Positions 37,833 through 47,411 of a DNA stretch of 64,000 bases are shown piece after piece. The stretch lies in the NCBI RefSeq assembly GCF_033963835.1, contig NZ_JAXBME010000002.1:1-64000 (forward strand). The letters are read 5' to 3'. Source of the stretch: Cytobacillus sp. IB215665. Lineage in GTDB: Bacteria; Bacillota; Bacilli; Bacillales; SM2101. Below the pieces are notes generated by a model. That model had not been told where the DNA came from. It saw only the letters and a program-made list of their open reading frames with translations, and searched no databases. The translations under genes and the position numbers were made by a program. The first letter of the stretch is position 1. Every line of letters starts with the position of its first letter.

Positions 37833-37851
37833 TGTGTCTACCGATGACACA
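37833..37851 (+). other. Short hairpin in the gapB-speD gap
   Basis: TGTGTC-taccgat-GACACA. It lies about 430 bases before speD with no T run after it. The stretch 37690-38150 otherwise shows no gene; several imperfect stems make a non-coding RNA possible but unproven. Confidence 0.3.
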
Positions 37852-38163
37852 ATACTAATGGAAGTTTTAGTAAAGTATCTATTCCAAGATCAAGAACTCG
37901 CCTTATACTTGCCGTTGAAATCCACATGAAGACCTTCAGGGCATTCTGTAGTTAATCATAAGACTTTGGAGGAATTGACGTGCAGCTATTGTTATTTCCA
38001 CAAGTTTTATCGGATATTTGTTTTTAAAAAGGAAAATGTAAATAGTATCACCACAAATAAATACGTCCTTAACTTACGCGAATAAAAATAGAAAAGGTTG
38101 TTGCAAAAATCACACAAACAAAGTATACTATTTTTCGTGAACTTCTTGATGATTAGGTACTGT

Positions 38164-38274
38164 AGCTACTTAAAGGGTTAGGACCTCTTTGGACTAACTT
38201 TCCCCCGTGGTAGTTATGAAAAATATCTGTTAGAAGAAATTCATGTCTGAATAATATTTATCGCTTAAGGGGGA
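38164..38274 (+). promoter_or_regulatory. Candidate speD leader RNA switch
   Basis: AGCTAC (38164-38169) pairs with GTAGTT (38210-38215, one G-U), enclosing AAA-gg-GTTAG (38172-38181) with CTAACTTT (38194-38201) and an apical CC/GG pair around TCTTT. Just after the inner stem, TCCCCC (38201-38206) is the exact complement of GGGGGA (38269-38274), the speD ribosome site. Pairing of the latter two would block translation, while the hairpin may compete for part of the run. I do not recognise the fold as a known riboswitch. Confidence 0.5.
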
Positions 38275-38281
38275 CTAGCAT

Positions 38282-38665
38282 ATGGAAACAATGGGTAGAC
38301 ACGTTATTTCTGAGCTGTGGGGTTGTAATTTTGAAAAGTTAAATGATATCAATGAAATTGAAAAGATTTTTGTTGATGCAGCATTAAAGTCAGGTGCTGA
38401 AGTTAGAGAAGTTGCTTTCCATAAATTTGCTCCTCATGGAGTAAGTGGTGTTGTAATTATTTCTGAATCTCATTTAACAATACACAGCTTTCCCGAGCAT
38501 GGTTATGCTAGCATAGACGTTTATACATGTGGTGATCGTATTGACCCTAATGTTGCTGCACAGCATATTGCAGAAGCTCTAGGTGCTGAATCACGTGAAA
38601 ATATTGAATTACCTCGTGGAATGGGTCCAGTGCAAGTGCAAAAATCAAAATTAAAAGTTCTATAA
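38282..38665 (+). CDS. speD: S-adenosylmethionine decarboxylase proenzyme
   Basis: Makes decarboxylated AdoMet, the aminopropyl donor for spermidine. 127-residue class 1b form that cleaves itself; Ser63 in [14 protein letters not shown] becomes the pyruvoyl group, and Cys in DVYTCGD is the second catalytic residue. ATG at 38282 follows AAGGGGGA. The gene stands alone with its own terminator and a long leader that may regulate it. Confidence 0.93.
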   Translation: METMGRHVISELWGCNFEKLNDINEIEKIFVDAALKSGAEVREVAFHKFAPHGVSGVVIISESHLTIHSFPEHGYASIDVYTCGDRIDPNVAAQHIAEALGAESRENIELPRGMGPVQVQKSKLKVL

Positions 38666-38691
38666 CAATTATATAAATGTTCGAACAAAAA

Positions 38692-38722
38692 AAAGGGGTA
38701 TAGGAATATACCTCTTTATTTT
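38692..38722 (+). terminator. Terminator after speD
   Basis: AAAGGGGTATA-ggaa-TATACCTCTTT followed by T-rich sequence. Confidence 0.7.
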
Positions 38723-38807
38723 TATGCTTGTACTTAGTTTCGTCTTTTTATATCATTAGAGTATAGAGAACAAGAAACCTAAGGAAAGCTATGTTCTCTT
38801 CTATTAA

Positions 38808-38978
38808 GGCTCTTTTCGTAAACTTTGTTGCTTTTTATACTTACATTAGAGAAACTGATATGTATTATATGCTTTTCATAGTCTTTAGAGAAGAAAAACT
38901 GTATACGTTAATACGAAAAACAATATTCTATACGAAAACAGCTTATTACGATAAGTAACAACTAATGTGAAAGCAGCC
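38808..38978 (+). mobile_element. ISL3-like MITE, copy 8
   Basis: 171-bp forward copy: GGCTCTTTTCGTAAACTTTG at the left, TACGAAAAACAATATT inside, and GTGAAAGCAGCC at the right. Flanks are TCTATTAA (38800-38807) and TATATTAA (38979-38986), 7 of 8 identical. It ends about 40 bases before nrdR, so it lies in the nrdR upstream region. Confidence 0.75.
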
Positions 38979-39018
38979 TATATTAAAAACTCAGCAAGAA
39001 AAGAACGGAGCTGATTGT

Positions 39019-39477
39019 ATGAAATGCCCTTCTTGTCAACATAATGGAACTAGGGTATTAGATTCTCGGCCTGTAGATGAAGGACGCGCTATAAGAAGAA
39101 GACGTGAATGTGAAGTGTGTCAATATCGTGTTACAACGTTTGAAAAGGTGGAAGAATTACCACTTATCGTTGTTAAAAAAGAAGGAACAAGAGAAGAATT
39201 CAGTCGCGAAAAGATTCTACGTGGCCTTATTAAAGCTTGTGAAAAAAGGCCTGTTTCCTTAACTCAATTAGAAGAGATCATCAACTTCATTGAGAAGGAC
39301 TTAAGAAGTCAAGGTTATTCCGAGGTAGGTAGCGAGATGATAGGTGAGATGGTCATGGAAAAATTGGCCAAAATTGATGAAGTATCATACGTTCGTTTTG
39401 CTTCCGTTTACAGACAATTTAAAGATATCAACGTTTTTATAGAAGAATTAAAAGAACTAATAAAAAAAGAAATTTAG
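39019..39477 (+). CDS. nrdR: Transcriptional repressor NrdR
   Basis: Nucleotide-sensing repressor of ribonucleotide reductase genes. 152 residues: zinc ribbon [17 protein letters not shown]...[12 protein letters not shown] (Cys pairs at 3/6 and 31/34-type spacing) and an ATP-cone (about 49-139) opening [23 protein letters not shown] at 39019. It directly precedes dnaB-dnaI, as in other Bacillus. A hairpin terminator lies between. Confidence 0.94.
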   Translation: MKCPSCQHNGTRVLDSRPVDEGRAIRRRRECEVCQYRVTTFEKVEELPLIVVKKEGTREEFSREKILRGLIKACEKRPVSLTQLEEIINFIEKDLRSQGYSEVGSEMIGEMVMEKLAKIDEVSYVRFASVYRQFKDINVFIEELKELIKKEI

Positions 39478-39481
39478 ATAG

Positions 39482-39513
39482 GAGCTTAAGAATATTCTTC
39501 AAGCTCTTTTTTT
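39482..39513 (+). terminator. Terminator after nrdR
   Basis: GAGCTT..AAGCTC with inner AAGAAT/ATTCTT, followed by seven T; located 55 bases before dnaB. Confidence 0.75.
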
Positions 39514-39566
39514 AATATATTGGACATAGGAATAGTTAGAATATCTATGAAAGGTTAGGTTATATA

Positions 39567-40979
39567 GTGGAACATCATTGGAAAGAATTAATTCCTGTAG
39601 ATCGATATTATGTGAGTTGTAAAACGATATTACAAGAGTTTGATCGAAAAATAATAACGTTGCTCTATCAACCATTAATTGAAAATGGTGCTTATAGTTT
39701 ATTTATGACTCTATGGGCTGAACTTGAAGAAAATAGATTGTGGAGTGAAGAATCTACACACCATAGTTTAATGGGGCTTATGCAGTGTAATTTACATGAA
39801 ATCTTTAGACAAAGGCTTAAGCTTGAGGGAATTGGACTATTAAAAACATATGAGAAAAAAGAAAATGATGTTCGTCATTTTATTTATGAGCTGCAACCAC
39901 CATTATCTCCTGATCAATTTTTTAATGACGGGGTATTAAATGTTTTTTTGTATAATAGAGTTGGAAAAAATAAATATGCAAAGCTAAAACGTTTCTTTTC
40001 AGACAAACAGATTGACAGTATTCAATATACACCGATAACAAAATCATTTAATGAAATTTTTAAATCTATCCATCCTTCCGAAATGGTATCTAATGCTAAC
40101 GATGAGATCATTGAACAGTTATTACCTCAAGAAGGAAATAACTATATCAATAATGCTGCAAAAAATGAACCAACTTATTTGCAAGAGACATTTAATTTTA
40201 ATTTATTTTTCGCTGGCTTATCCGAAAGTATGGTACCAAAAAAGGCGATTACTGATAAAGTAAAAGACATGATAACAAAGCTATCGTTTTTATATGAAAT
40301 AGACCCAATAGAAATGCAAAAAATTACGATGAGCTCGTTAACTATGGATGATAAAATTGATATAGAGAAACTTCGCAAAGAAGCACGAGACTGGTATAAA
40401 TTTGAGAATGGTGATCGGCTACCTTCTATTGTCGAGCAAGTACAACCGATCACACAAAGAACAATGAATGATCAACAGGTAGAAACAAAGGAAGACCAAC
40501 TGATAAAACAACTTGAATTAATATCACCAAAGAAGGTTTTAATGGATCTTGCGGATGGTTCTGTACCATCAGCTGCTGACCTTCAAATTATTGAAGATGT
40601 AATGGTGAATCAGAAATTATTACCAGGAGTTGTGAACGTCTTAATTTATTATGTGTTGCTTCGTACTGACATGAAGCTCACAAGAGGCTACGTTGAAAAG
40701 ATAGCTAGTCATTGGTCAAGGAAAAATATTAAAACCGTGAAACAAGCGATGGAGTTAGCCAAGCAGGAGCATCGCCAATATCAAACATGGGCAAATTCTA
40801 ATAACAAAAAACGATCTTCGACTGCAAGAAAACCAGTTCGTAAAGAATTGTTACCTGATTGGTTTGTTGAAGAGAAGCAGGATCAGGTAAGTGAAGAAAA
40901 AGTGGAAGAAGTGGATTTTGAAATGGAAAGGCAAAAGCTTCAGGAGCGAATTAAGAAATATAAAGGAAATTCAAAATAG
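39567..40979 (+). CDS. dnaB: Replication initiation and membrane-attachment protein DnaB
   Basis: Gram-positive helicase co-loader that acts with DnaD and DnaI to place the DnaC helicase at origins. 470 residues, usual length. N-terminal winged-helix DDBH1 domain (about 1-110, LIPVDRYYVSCKTILQEFD), a DDBH2 region near 290-400 (KKVLMDLADGSVPSAADLQI, VNVLIYYVLLRTDMKL), and a charged tail. GTG at 39567 is the start, behind AAAGGTTAGG. dnaI follows after 17 bases. Confidence 0.9.
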   Translation: MEHHWKELIPVDRYYVSCKTILQEFDRKIITLLYQPLIENGAYSLFMTLWAELEENRLWSEESTHHSLMGLMQCNLHEIFRQRLKLEGIGLLKTYEKKENDVRHFIYELQPPLSPDQFFNDGVLNVFLYNRVGKNKYAKLKRFFSDKQIDSIQYTPITKSFNEIFKSIHPSEMVSNANDEIIEQLLPQEGNNYINNAAKNEPTYLQETFNFNLFFAGLSESMVPKKAITDKVKDMITKLSFLYEIDPIEMQKITMSSLTMDDKIDIEKLRKEARDWYKFENGDRLPSIVEQVQPITQRTMNDQQVETKEDQLIKQLELISPKKVLMDLADGSVPSAADLQIIEDVMVNQKLLPGVVNVLIYYVLLRTDMKLTRGYVEKIASHWSRKNIKTVKQAMELAKQEHRQYQTWANSNNKKRSSTARKPVRKELLPDWFVEEKQDQVSEEKVEEVDFEMERQKLQERIKKYKGNSK

Positions 40980-40996
40980 GAAAAGAGGGGAGAAGA

Positions 40997-41941
40997 GTGG
41001 AGCGAATTAACGAAACGATGTCTAAGTTGTTCCAAAATGATAAGTTTCAACTACGGTTAAATCAGATGAAAACTGAAATACTCCAAAATCCAGATATCCA
41101 ACAATTTTTAAATCAACATCATGATAGAGTAACAGGAGATATGATTGACCGTAGCTTAAATAAATTATATGAATATATTACCCAGTCGAAAAATTGCCAG
41201 AAATGTATATCTTTCGACCAGTGTTCAAATATGATTAAAGGGTACGAGCCAACTTTAGTTATTAGTGGAAATTCAATTGATTTACAGTATGATAAATGTA
41301 ATAAAAAAATAAAATACGATGAACAAAAAAAGCAACAAGATCTTATACAGTCCATTAATATTCCAAGTGAAATACTTCAAGCTACTGTTGATCAAGTTGC
41401 TCTAGATGATAACAGTAGACTAAAAGCTGTTCATTTAATACAAGACTTCATAGAAAAGTATGATAAAGACAAGAACCGTGGGAAAGGTTTATTCTTTCAT
41501 GGTCCGTTTGGAGTAGGTAAAACATATCTTTTAGGGGCCATTGCGAATGAATTAGCAAGCAAAAATGTAGCAACAATGCTAATATATCTCCCAGAATTTT
41601 TACGTGAACTGAAAGGTTCATTTCAGGATCAATCGTTAAATAATAAAATTGAAGTGGTAAAAAAGGTGTCGGTACTTATGCTTGATGATATTGGAGCTGA
41701 ATCAATGACAAGTTGGACACGTGATGAGATTTTAGGACCAATTTTACAGTATCGTATGCTTGAGAACTTACCTACATTCTTTACATCCAATTTTAGTTAT
41801 GATCAACTTCAGCACCATCTATCTTATTCTCAGCGGGGCGAAGAAGAAAAGCTGAAAGCAGCAAGGATTATGGAACGAATCAAATATTTAACAATTCCTG
41901 TAGAAATTACTGGGAAAAATAGAAGATACGACAAGAATTGA
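40997..41941 (+). CDS. dnaI: Primosomal protein DnaI, helicase loader
   Basis: AAA+ ATPase that loads the replicative helicase. 314 residues: N-terminal helicase-binding domain with zinc-type cysteines (CQKCISFDQC), then the ATPase with Walker A FFHGPFGVGKTYLLGAI, Walker B VLMLDDIGAE and the sensor TFFTSNFSYDQL. GTG at 40997 follows AGAGGGGAG. It forms an operon with dnaB and ends at a terminator. Confidence 0.92.
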   Translation: MERINETMSKLFQNDKFQLRLNQMKTEILQNPDIQQFLNQHHDRVTGDMIDRSLNKLYEYITQSKNCQKCISFDQCSNMIKGYEPTLVISGNSIDLQYDKCNKKIKYDEQKKQQDLIQSINIPSEILQATVDQVALDDNSRLKAVHLIQDFIEKYDKDKNRGKGLFFHGPFGVGKTYLLGAIANELASKNVATMLIYLPEFLRELKGSFQDQSLNNKIEVVKKVSVLMLDDIGAESMTSWTRDEILGPILQYRMLENLPTFFTSNFSYDQLQHHLSYSQRGEEEKLKAARIMERIKYLTIPVEITGKNRRYDKN

Positions 41942-41948
41942 ACTGTTG

Positions 41949-41980
41949 CGGCTATCCTTACTATGGATACGCCGTTTTTT
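41949..41980 (+). terminator. Terminator after dnaBI
   Basis: CGGC-TATCC (41949-41957) pairs with GGATA-c-GCCG (41965-41974), then six T. From here to ytxC (about 370 bases) I see no gene. Confidence 0.7.
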
Positions 41981-42350
41981 GGTTGTTTAATTAAGCATTT
42001 TTATTGTTTTTTACCACAAAGCTCCCCTTCCACCTTCTAAGTATGAAAAACCCACAGTTGAGACGATGATGTATATATACGTTGTGCTATTGCACTGGTT
42101 TTTGGGAATCTTTTAAAGTGAATTTTGTCTCTGATGATCCCTACAAGCATACAACAGCAATACGGTGATATACGTGACTGTAAAGGGTTTTAGGAAAAAA
42201 TTCAATTTGTATACTTTGCTATATCGTAGAATGACAAGTATTAAATTAAAGGGAAAACGGCCTTTCTTATAAACAGCGAAAATGAAACTTCTAAAATAAT
42301 CAAATCCCCCATATATATATAAACAGGTGTTGGCAAAAGGGGGGACAAAC

Positions 42351-43199
42351 TTGATTGAAATTTATTTTCAAAATAAATTAGATGCAAGTGAAGTGTGTGA
42401 GAGGTTAAAAAGTGGAACTGACCAATCAGTTCTAATTACATATGATTTTGCCCATTTAGTTAAAATTGGCCCTGACAAAGATATGAAAAAGATTATAGAT
42501 ATGCTTGTTATCCCTGTGCTCCTAAATTACATAATTGATAAAAAGGAGGATGATTGGTTACAATCATTTATTGTAAATTCATTTTATTTTAAAAACACGG
42601 ACGAACAAAGGCAAATAATTGAGATAGCACATACAATATTTAATGGGGAGAGAAATGATCTCCCAGCTATGAAATGTGCTCAATCTAGAATAACACTTAT
42701 TAGACAATCATTAGAAGATTTTTTGCACGAATCTATATCGTTTTCATTCGATTCTTTTATCCGTTTTCGCTTAAAGAAATATTTTCAACAATTATTGGAA
42801 TACACGGAACTAGCTATAGATGAGTATAAGCTTGAGCAGGAATATCAAAATTTTATTCAAACATTACGTGACTTACTACACGTACGACAAGCGATTTATT
42901 CCAAGGTCCATCTTTTACATGATAATGGACATTTATTCCATTTTTTTAATGATCAATATGAACAATTGCAAAGGGAAGATTTAACGAAACAAATAGATCG
43001 AAAGATGATGATTTCGCAATCTATTTACATAGATTCATCTGTGATTGCACCTCTTGTATCGCTAGCACCACAATCAGTAATTATTTATAGTGATGAAATT
43101 GATCATAGTTTAATACAAACCATTCACAACATTTTTCAAGAACGTGTAAAGATCTATCCAAAACAAGATTTTCAGCAATTAAGTCACTACAATAGATAA
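42351..43199 (+). CDS. ytxC: Sporulation protein YtxC
   Basis: 282-residue protein of the YtxC family, found in spore formers between dnaI and thrS; function unknown. No membrane segment or catalytic motif is obvious; the chain is rich in charged helices (DFLHESISFSFDSFIRFRLK, then QRISFSFDSFIRF-like family block near 135-150). TTG at 42351 is the start, giving MIEIYFQNKLD, with AAGGGGGGA six bases before; the upstream TTG at 42327 precedes that site. The ribosome site may be paired with CCCCC at 42305. Confidence 0.8.
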   Translation: MIEIYFQNKLDASEVCERLKSGTDQSVLITYDFAHLVKIGPDKDMKKIIDMLVIPVLLNYIIDKKEDDWLQSFIVNSFYFKNTDEQRQIIEIAHTIFNGERNDLPAMKCAQSRITLIRQSLEDFLHESISFSFDSFIRFRLKKYFQQLLEYTELAIDEYKLEQEYQNFIQTLRDLLHVRQAIYSKVHLLHDNGHLFHFFNDQYEQLQREDLTKQIDRKMMISQSIYIDSSVIAPLVSLAPQSVIIYSDEIDHSLIQTIHNIFQERVKIYPKQDFQQLSHYNR

Positions 43200-43227
43200 T
43201 GGACTGAAAAATATTTGTATAATGGGC

Positions 43228-43256
43228 TTGATTTTCGACACTAATAAAAATATAAT
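43228..43256 (+). promoter_or_regulatory. thrS promoter
   Basis: TTGATT (43228-43233), 17 bases, TATAAT (43251-43256), about 30 bases ahead of the T-box stem I. Confidence 0.6.
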
Positions 43257-43286
43257 TACCTACATAAATAATTTTTGAACAACTTC

Positions 43287-43553
43287 TTTAAAGGTTATGA
43301 TGAGGACATGGGTATCATTTTTACGGTTTATAGAGAGGGAAGACACGGCTGAAATCTTCCTAACACGAAAAATATACTTACCACCTCTAAACTTCAGTAG
43401 TGAACGATTGTTTTCAATTTATTAATTACTGGCGGGATATCCGTTATCTATGTCTTGAGCTTACTTTATCTACTTTTGCATGACGATAAGTAAGAAACAA
43501 GGGTGGAACCACGAGACCAAACTCGTCCCTTTTTTAGGGATGGGTTTTTTTGT
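43287..43553 (+). promoter_or_regulatory. T-box leader of thrS (Thr, ACC)
   Basis: Transcription antitermination by uncharged tRNA-Thr. Stem I base TTTAAAGGT (43287-43295) pairs with ACCTCTAAA (43383-43391); the 5' side has ATGATGAGGACA and the distal part AGAGAGGG..GGCTGAAA. The specifier just above the base is ACC (43380-43382), a Thr codon. The T-box AGGGTGGAACCACG (43500-43513) and the terminator CGTCCCT..AGGGATG with T run (43525-43553) follow. thrS is next. Confidence 0.9.
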
Positions 43554-43626
43554 TTTCGCTGTTTTCCACATTGGATTGTTGTTGTTGAGGTTAATTACAT
43601 TAAATGATGAAAAAGGAGTGAGTAGG

Positions 43627-45558
43627 ATGTCAGAAATGATTAACATGACATTTCCAGATGGTGCTATTAAGGAGTATGAAAAAGGAATCACGACAGAAGA
43701 TATTGCGGCATCCATAAGTCCTGGATTAAAGAAAAAGGCAATTGCAGGAAAATTAAATGGTGAGCATATTGATCTTCGATCACCAATTTTACAAGATGGT
43801 ACTGTTTCCATCATTACACAAGGTGAGGATGAGGCGTTAGAGATTTTACGTCATAGTACAGCCCACTTATTGGCACAAGCGATCAAACGTCTTTATAAAA
43901 ATGTGAAGCTTGGTGTAGGTCCAGTAATTGAAAATGGATTTTATTACGATATTGATATGGAAGAATCTATTCGTCCAGACGATTTACAAAAAATAGAAAA
44001 AGAAATGAAAAAGATTGTTAATGAAAATATTGAATTTGTACGTCATGAAGTGAGTCGTGAAGAAGCAATAAAGCGTTTTGAAGAAATAGATGATGATCTA
44101 AAGCTTGAATTAATAAATGATATTCCAGCTGGTGAGACTGTATCAATTTATGAGCAAGGCGAATTTTTTGACCTTTGCAGAGGAGTTCATGTTCCATTTA
44201 CGAGCAAAATTAAAGAATTTAAGCTGCTAAGCATCGCTGGGGCATACTGGCGTGGTGATAGTAAAAATAAGATGCTTCAACGTATTTATGGAACAGCTTT
44301 CTTTAAAAAAGAAGAGTTGAAGGAACATTTACGCTTTCTAGAAGAGGCAAAAGAGCGCGACCATCGAAAAATAGGAAAAGAATTAAACTTATTTTCTAAT
44401 TCAATAACAGTAGGACAAGGACTACCATTATGGCTACCAAAAGGTGCTACTATTCGAAGAGTAATTGAGCGTTATATCGTTGATAAAGAAGAAAAGCTAG
44501 GGTATCAACACGTCTATACTCCAGTATTAGGGAGTGTAGATTTATATAAGACTTCTGGACACTGGGATCATTATCAAGAAGACATGTTTCCTAAGATGGA
44601 AATGGATAATGAAGAATTAGTATTAAGACCGATGAATTGTCCACATCACATGATGATTTATAAAAATGAAATTCATAGTTATCGAAAACTACCAATTCGA
44701 ATTGCTGAACTAGGTACGATGCATCGTTACGAAATGTCAGGTGCTTTATCCGGGTTACAACGTGTTCGGGGTATGACATTAAATGACGCTCATATTTTTA
44801 CTAGGCCTGATCAAATCAAAGATGAATTTATTCGTGTTGTCCGACTAATTCAAGAAGTATATAAAGACTTCGGTATTAATGATTATTCTTTCCGTTTGTC
44901 TTATCGGGATCCTGAAGATAAAGAAAAATATTTTGACGATGATGTCATGTGGGAAAAAGCACAAAGTATGCTAAAAGAAGCGATGGATGATCTGAAATTA
45001 GAGTATTATGAAGCAGATGGAGAAGCGGCTTTCTATGGACCAAAGCTTGATGTTCAAGTTAGAACTGCATTAGGTAAAGATGAAACTTTATCAACTGTAC
45101 AACTTGACTTTTTATTACCTGAACGGTTTGATCTCACTTACGTTGGTGAGGATGGCAAACAGCATCGCCCAGTTGTTATTCACCGTGGGGTTGTATCTAC
45201 AATGGAAAGGTTCGTAGCATTTTTAATTGAGGAGTACAAGGGAGCCTTCCCTACATGGTTAGCTCCTGTACAAGTTGAGGTCATTCCAGTCTCTCCTGAT
45301 GTTCACCTAGCGTATGCCAAAGAGGTACAGGAACAGCTTCAAGCTCAAGGGTTCCGAGTTGAATTAGATGAACGTGATGAAAAGATTGGATATAAAATCC
45401 GTGAGCACCAAATGCAAAAAGTTCCTTATATGCTTGTTGTTGGTGATAATGAAATTAGTGAAAAAGCAGTGAATGTGCGAAAATATGGAGAGCAGAAGTC
45501 TGAGACAGTTCCATTTGTTGAATTTTTAGAAGGATTGACAAAAGAGGTTAATCGTTAA
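43627..45558 (+). CDS. thrS: Threonyl-tRNA synthetase
   Basis: Class II synthetase charging tRNA-Thr. 643 residues: TGS domain (1-62), editing domain (about 65-225) with [15 protein letters not shown] and the His-Cys zinc-like site [11 protein letters not shown], catalytic core with [13 protein letters not shown] and [20 protein letters not shown], and anticodon domain (about 540-640). ATG at 43627 follows AAGGAG by eight bases and gives [12 protein letters not shown]. The open frame reaches back to 43480 through the T-box terminator, but that part is leader. Confidence 0.95.
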   Translation: MSEMINMTFPDGAIKEYEKGITTEDIAASISPGLKKKAIAGKLNGEHIDLRSPILQDGTVSIITQGEDEALEILRHSTAHLLAQAIKRLYKNVKLGVGPVIENGFYYDIDMEESIRPDDLQKIEKEMKKIVNENIEFVRHEVSREEAIKRFEEIDDDLKLELINDIPAGETVSIYEQGEFFDLCRGVHVPFTSKIKEFKLLSIAGAYWRGDSKNKMLQRIYGTAFFKKEELKEHLRFLEEAKERDHRKIGKELNLFSNSITVGQGLPLWLPKGATIRRVIERYIVDKEEKLGYQHVYTPVLGSVDLYKTSGHWDHYQEDMFPKMEMDNEELVLRPMNCPHHMMIYKNEIHSYRKLPIRIAELGTMHRYEMSGALSGLQRVRGMTLNDAHIFTRPDQIKDEFIRVVRLIQEVYKDFGINDYSFRLSYRDPEDKEKYFDDDVMWEKAQSMLKEAMDDLKLEYYEADGEAAFYGPKLDVQVRTALGKDETLSTVQLDFLLPERFDLTYVGEDGKQHRPVVIHRGVVSTMERFVAFLIEEYKGAFPTWLAPVQVEVIPVSPDVHLAYAKEVQEQLQAQGFRVELDERDEKIGYKIREHQMQKVPYMLVVGDNEISEKAVNVRKYGEQKSETVPFVEFLEGLTKEVNR

Positions 45559-45634
45559 GTACTAATATTTTCATGTTGCATATTAAAATGGAATTTGATA
45601 GAATAATAAACGTTGCTTGATAATATTCTTTTTC

Positions 45635-45663
45635 TTGACACAATTAATTGTTAATGATAAAAT
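45635..45663 (+). promoter_or_regulatory. infC operon promoter
   Basis: TTGACA (45635-45640), 17 bases, TAAAAT (45658-45663), a near-consensus sigma-A promoter. Confidence 0.75.
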
Positions 45664-45694
45664 AGCTAAGGTGAAAAAAGAATACTTGTTTGTT

Positions 45695-45818
45695 AAAAAG
45701 AAGAAGCACCCGCTTCTCACCTGTTTGACGCATGTTTGCAGTTGCCAGGTATACGATATGTGTCTTTACTAATAAATCGTAAAGTGTGGGTGCCTTGTGT
45801 ACTCACACTTTTTTGCAT
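45695..45818 (+). promoter_or_regulatory. L20 leader with terminator
   Basis: Autoregulatory leader that binds excess ribosomal protein L20. It shows AGAAGCACCCGCTTCT, the conserved TTTGCAGTTGCCAGGTATACG region, and the terminator AAGTGTGgGT..ACtCACACTT with six T (45782-45814), matching the Bacillus L20 leader layout. It controls infC-rpmI-rplT. An open frame at 45736-45981 is only a shadow of it. Confidence 0.88.
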
Positions 45819-45926
45819 GATTGGTCATATTTTATCCATGATTAAAGTGGAACAATACTTGTCAATTGTTGTAGAGTACACAATAGTTCAAATAATGTGT
45901 TTAAAAAACCTTGGAGGTGGCTACTT

Positions 45927-46442
45927 ATTAGCAAGGATATGTTCGTCAATGAGAGCATACGTGCTCGCGAAGTTCGTTTAATTGGTAAAGATGGTGATCA
46001 GCTTGGAATTAAATCTAAGCATGAAGCATTAGAAATTGCAGCCAGAGCGAATCTTGATTTAGTTTTAGTTGCTCCAAACGCGAAACCGCCAGTTTGTCGT
46101 ATTATGGACTATGGAAAATTCCGTTTTGAACAACAGAAAAAAGATAAAGAAGCACGCAAGAATCAAAAAGTTATTAGTCTGAAAGAAGTTCGTTTAAGTC
46201 CAACTATTGAAGAGCATGACTTTAACACAAAACTTCGTAACGCTCGTAAGTTCCTTGAAAAAGGAGACAAAGTTAAGGCGTCAATTCGTTTTAAAGGGCG
46301 AGCAATTACGCATAAAGAAATTGGTCAACGTGTATTAGATCGCTTTTCAGAAGCTTGTAATGATATAAGTGTAGTTGAATCAAAGCCCAAAATGGAAGGG
46401 CGCAGCATGTTTTTAATATTAGCACCAAATAATGAAAAGTAA
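45927..46442 (+). CDS. infC: Translation initiation factor IF-3, ATT start
   Basis: Binds the 30S subunit and checks the start codon. 171 residues: N domain [21 protein letters not shown] and C domain [27 protein letters not shown], ending [10 protein letters not shown]. The start is ATT at 45927, nine bases after GGAGG; this gives (M)SKDMFVNE, the known mature N-terminus of Bacillus IF-3. The rare AUU start is the classical means of IF-3 self-control. An in-frame ATG further up would place the ribosome site inside the gene. Confidence 0.93.
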   Translation: MSKDMFVNESIRAREVRLIGKDGDQLGIKSKHEALEIAARANLDLVLVAPNAKPPVCRIMDYGKFRFEQQKKDKEARKNQKVISLKEVRLSPTIEEHDFNTKLRNARKFLEKGDKVKASIRFKGRAITHKEIGQRVLDRFSEACNDISVVESKPKMEGRSMFLILAPNNEK

Positions 46443-46463
46443 TGAAATGAGGAGGAACACCTT

Positions 46464-46664
46464 ATGCCTAAAATGAAAACTCATCGTGGCGCTGCAAAGC
46501 GTTTTAAGAAAACTGGATCAGGGAAACTGAAGCGTTCACACGCTTATACTAGCCATTTATTTGCTAACAAATCTACAAAGCAAAAACGTAAACTACGTAA
46601 AGGTACATTAGTAAGCTCAGGCGATTACAAACGTATTCGTCACTTGCTTGATAACTTAAAATAA
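46464..46664 (+). CDS. rpmI: Ribosomal protein L35
   Basis: 66-residue basic protein of the large subunit: [46 protein letters not shown] at 46464 follows GAGGAGGA. Second gene of the infC operon. The gap to rplT is 155 bases and appears structured, which is longer than in B. subtilis. Confidence 0.95.
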   Translation: MPKMKTHRGAAKRFKKTGSGKLKRSHAYTSHLFANKSTKQKRKLRKGTLVSSGDYKRIRHLLDNLK

Positions 46665-46677
46665 TTCGTTTTATATA

Positions 46678-46780
46678 CAGGGAGTTCAAATTAGTGGAGA
46701 GAACAAGCCGATGATTAGTGTATAGCATTCACGAAGAGTGAAAGTAAGCTAACACACTTATCTAAAGCTTAATTCTCCTG
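46678..46780 (+). ncRNA. Candidate structured RNA between rpmI and rplT
   Basis: CAGGgAG (46678-46684) closes with CTCCTG (46775-46780). Inside, AGTGT-a-TAGC, TTCAC-gaaga-GTGAA and GCTA-ac-ACACT form a nested hairpin (about 46717-46758). There is no open reading frame and no T-run. It lies just before the rplT ribosome site. It might be an extra L20-binding or processing site, but this is inference. Confidence 0.4.
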
Positions 46781-46819
46781 ATATTTTGATCATCTTATCG
46801 ATTTTAGGAGGAAACTACT

Positions 46820-47179
46820 ATGCCAAGAGTAAAAGGCGGTACAGTGACGCGTCAACGTCGTAAAAAAGTAATAAAATTAGCTAAGGGATATTACGGTTCT
46901 AAACATACATTATATAAAGTTGCTAATCAACAAGTAATGAAATCATTAATGTATGCATACCGTGATCGTCGTCAGAAAAAACGTGACTTCCGTAAGCTAT
47001 GGATCACTCGTATTAACGCAGCAGCACGTATGAATGGTCTTTCATATAGCCGCATGATGAACGGTTTGAAAATTGCTGGTATTGAAGTAAACCGTAAAAT
47101 GCTAGCTGATCTTGCTATTCATGATGAAAAAGCATTTGCTGAGTTAGCTACTGTTGCAAAAAACAGCTTAAATAAATAA
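46820..47179 (+). CDS. rplT: Ribosomal protein L20
   Basis: 119-residue 23S rRNA-binding protein needed early in large-subunit assembly and the autoregulator of this operon. [29 protein letters not shown] opens it (two parts: [29 protein letters not shown]) and [18 protein letters not shown] marks the globular domain. ATG at 46820 follows TAGGAGGA. Ends at a strong terminator. Confidence 0.96.
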   Translation: MPRVKGGTVTRQRRKKVIKLAKGYYGSKHTLYKVANQQVMKSLMYAYRDRRQKKRDFRKLWITRINAAARMNGLSYSRMMNGLKIAGIEVNRKMLADLAIHDEKAFAELATVAKNSLNK

Positions 47180-47184
47180 TGATA

Positions 47185-47221
47185 AAAAAGGTCATTCTCA
47201 TACGTTGAGAATGGCCTTTTT
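47185..47221 (+). terminator. Terminator after infC-rpmI-rplT
   Basis: AAAAAGGTCATTCTCA (47185-47200) pairs with TGAGAATGGCCTTTTT (47206-47221). Confidence 0.9.
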
Positions 47222-47411
47222 ATGAGATAAGAAAGTTTATATTTTTCAAAGTTTTAAATGCTGTATGTCGGTAAATCTAGTGGTTAGGAAAAAACGTATT
47301 AAAGTGAAAAGTGTTGGTAGGTGGAGTCTGGATGACATTGACATACAGGATGTGGGTGTTCTTAGGTTGATTTGGAGGCACTTGGCAGTTTGTAGGAGGG
47401 AGGGAGAATAA

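Noticed and set aside
43480-43626. N-terminal extension of thrS
   Set aside because: It is the T-box antiterminator and terminator read through in frame; ATG 43627 has the ribosome site and the family N-terminus.
45736-45981. Open frame overlapping the infC leader
   Set aside because: It runs through the L20 leader and its terminator and into infC in another frame; no ribosome site and no protein-like content.
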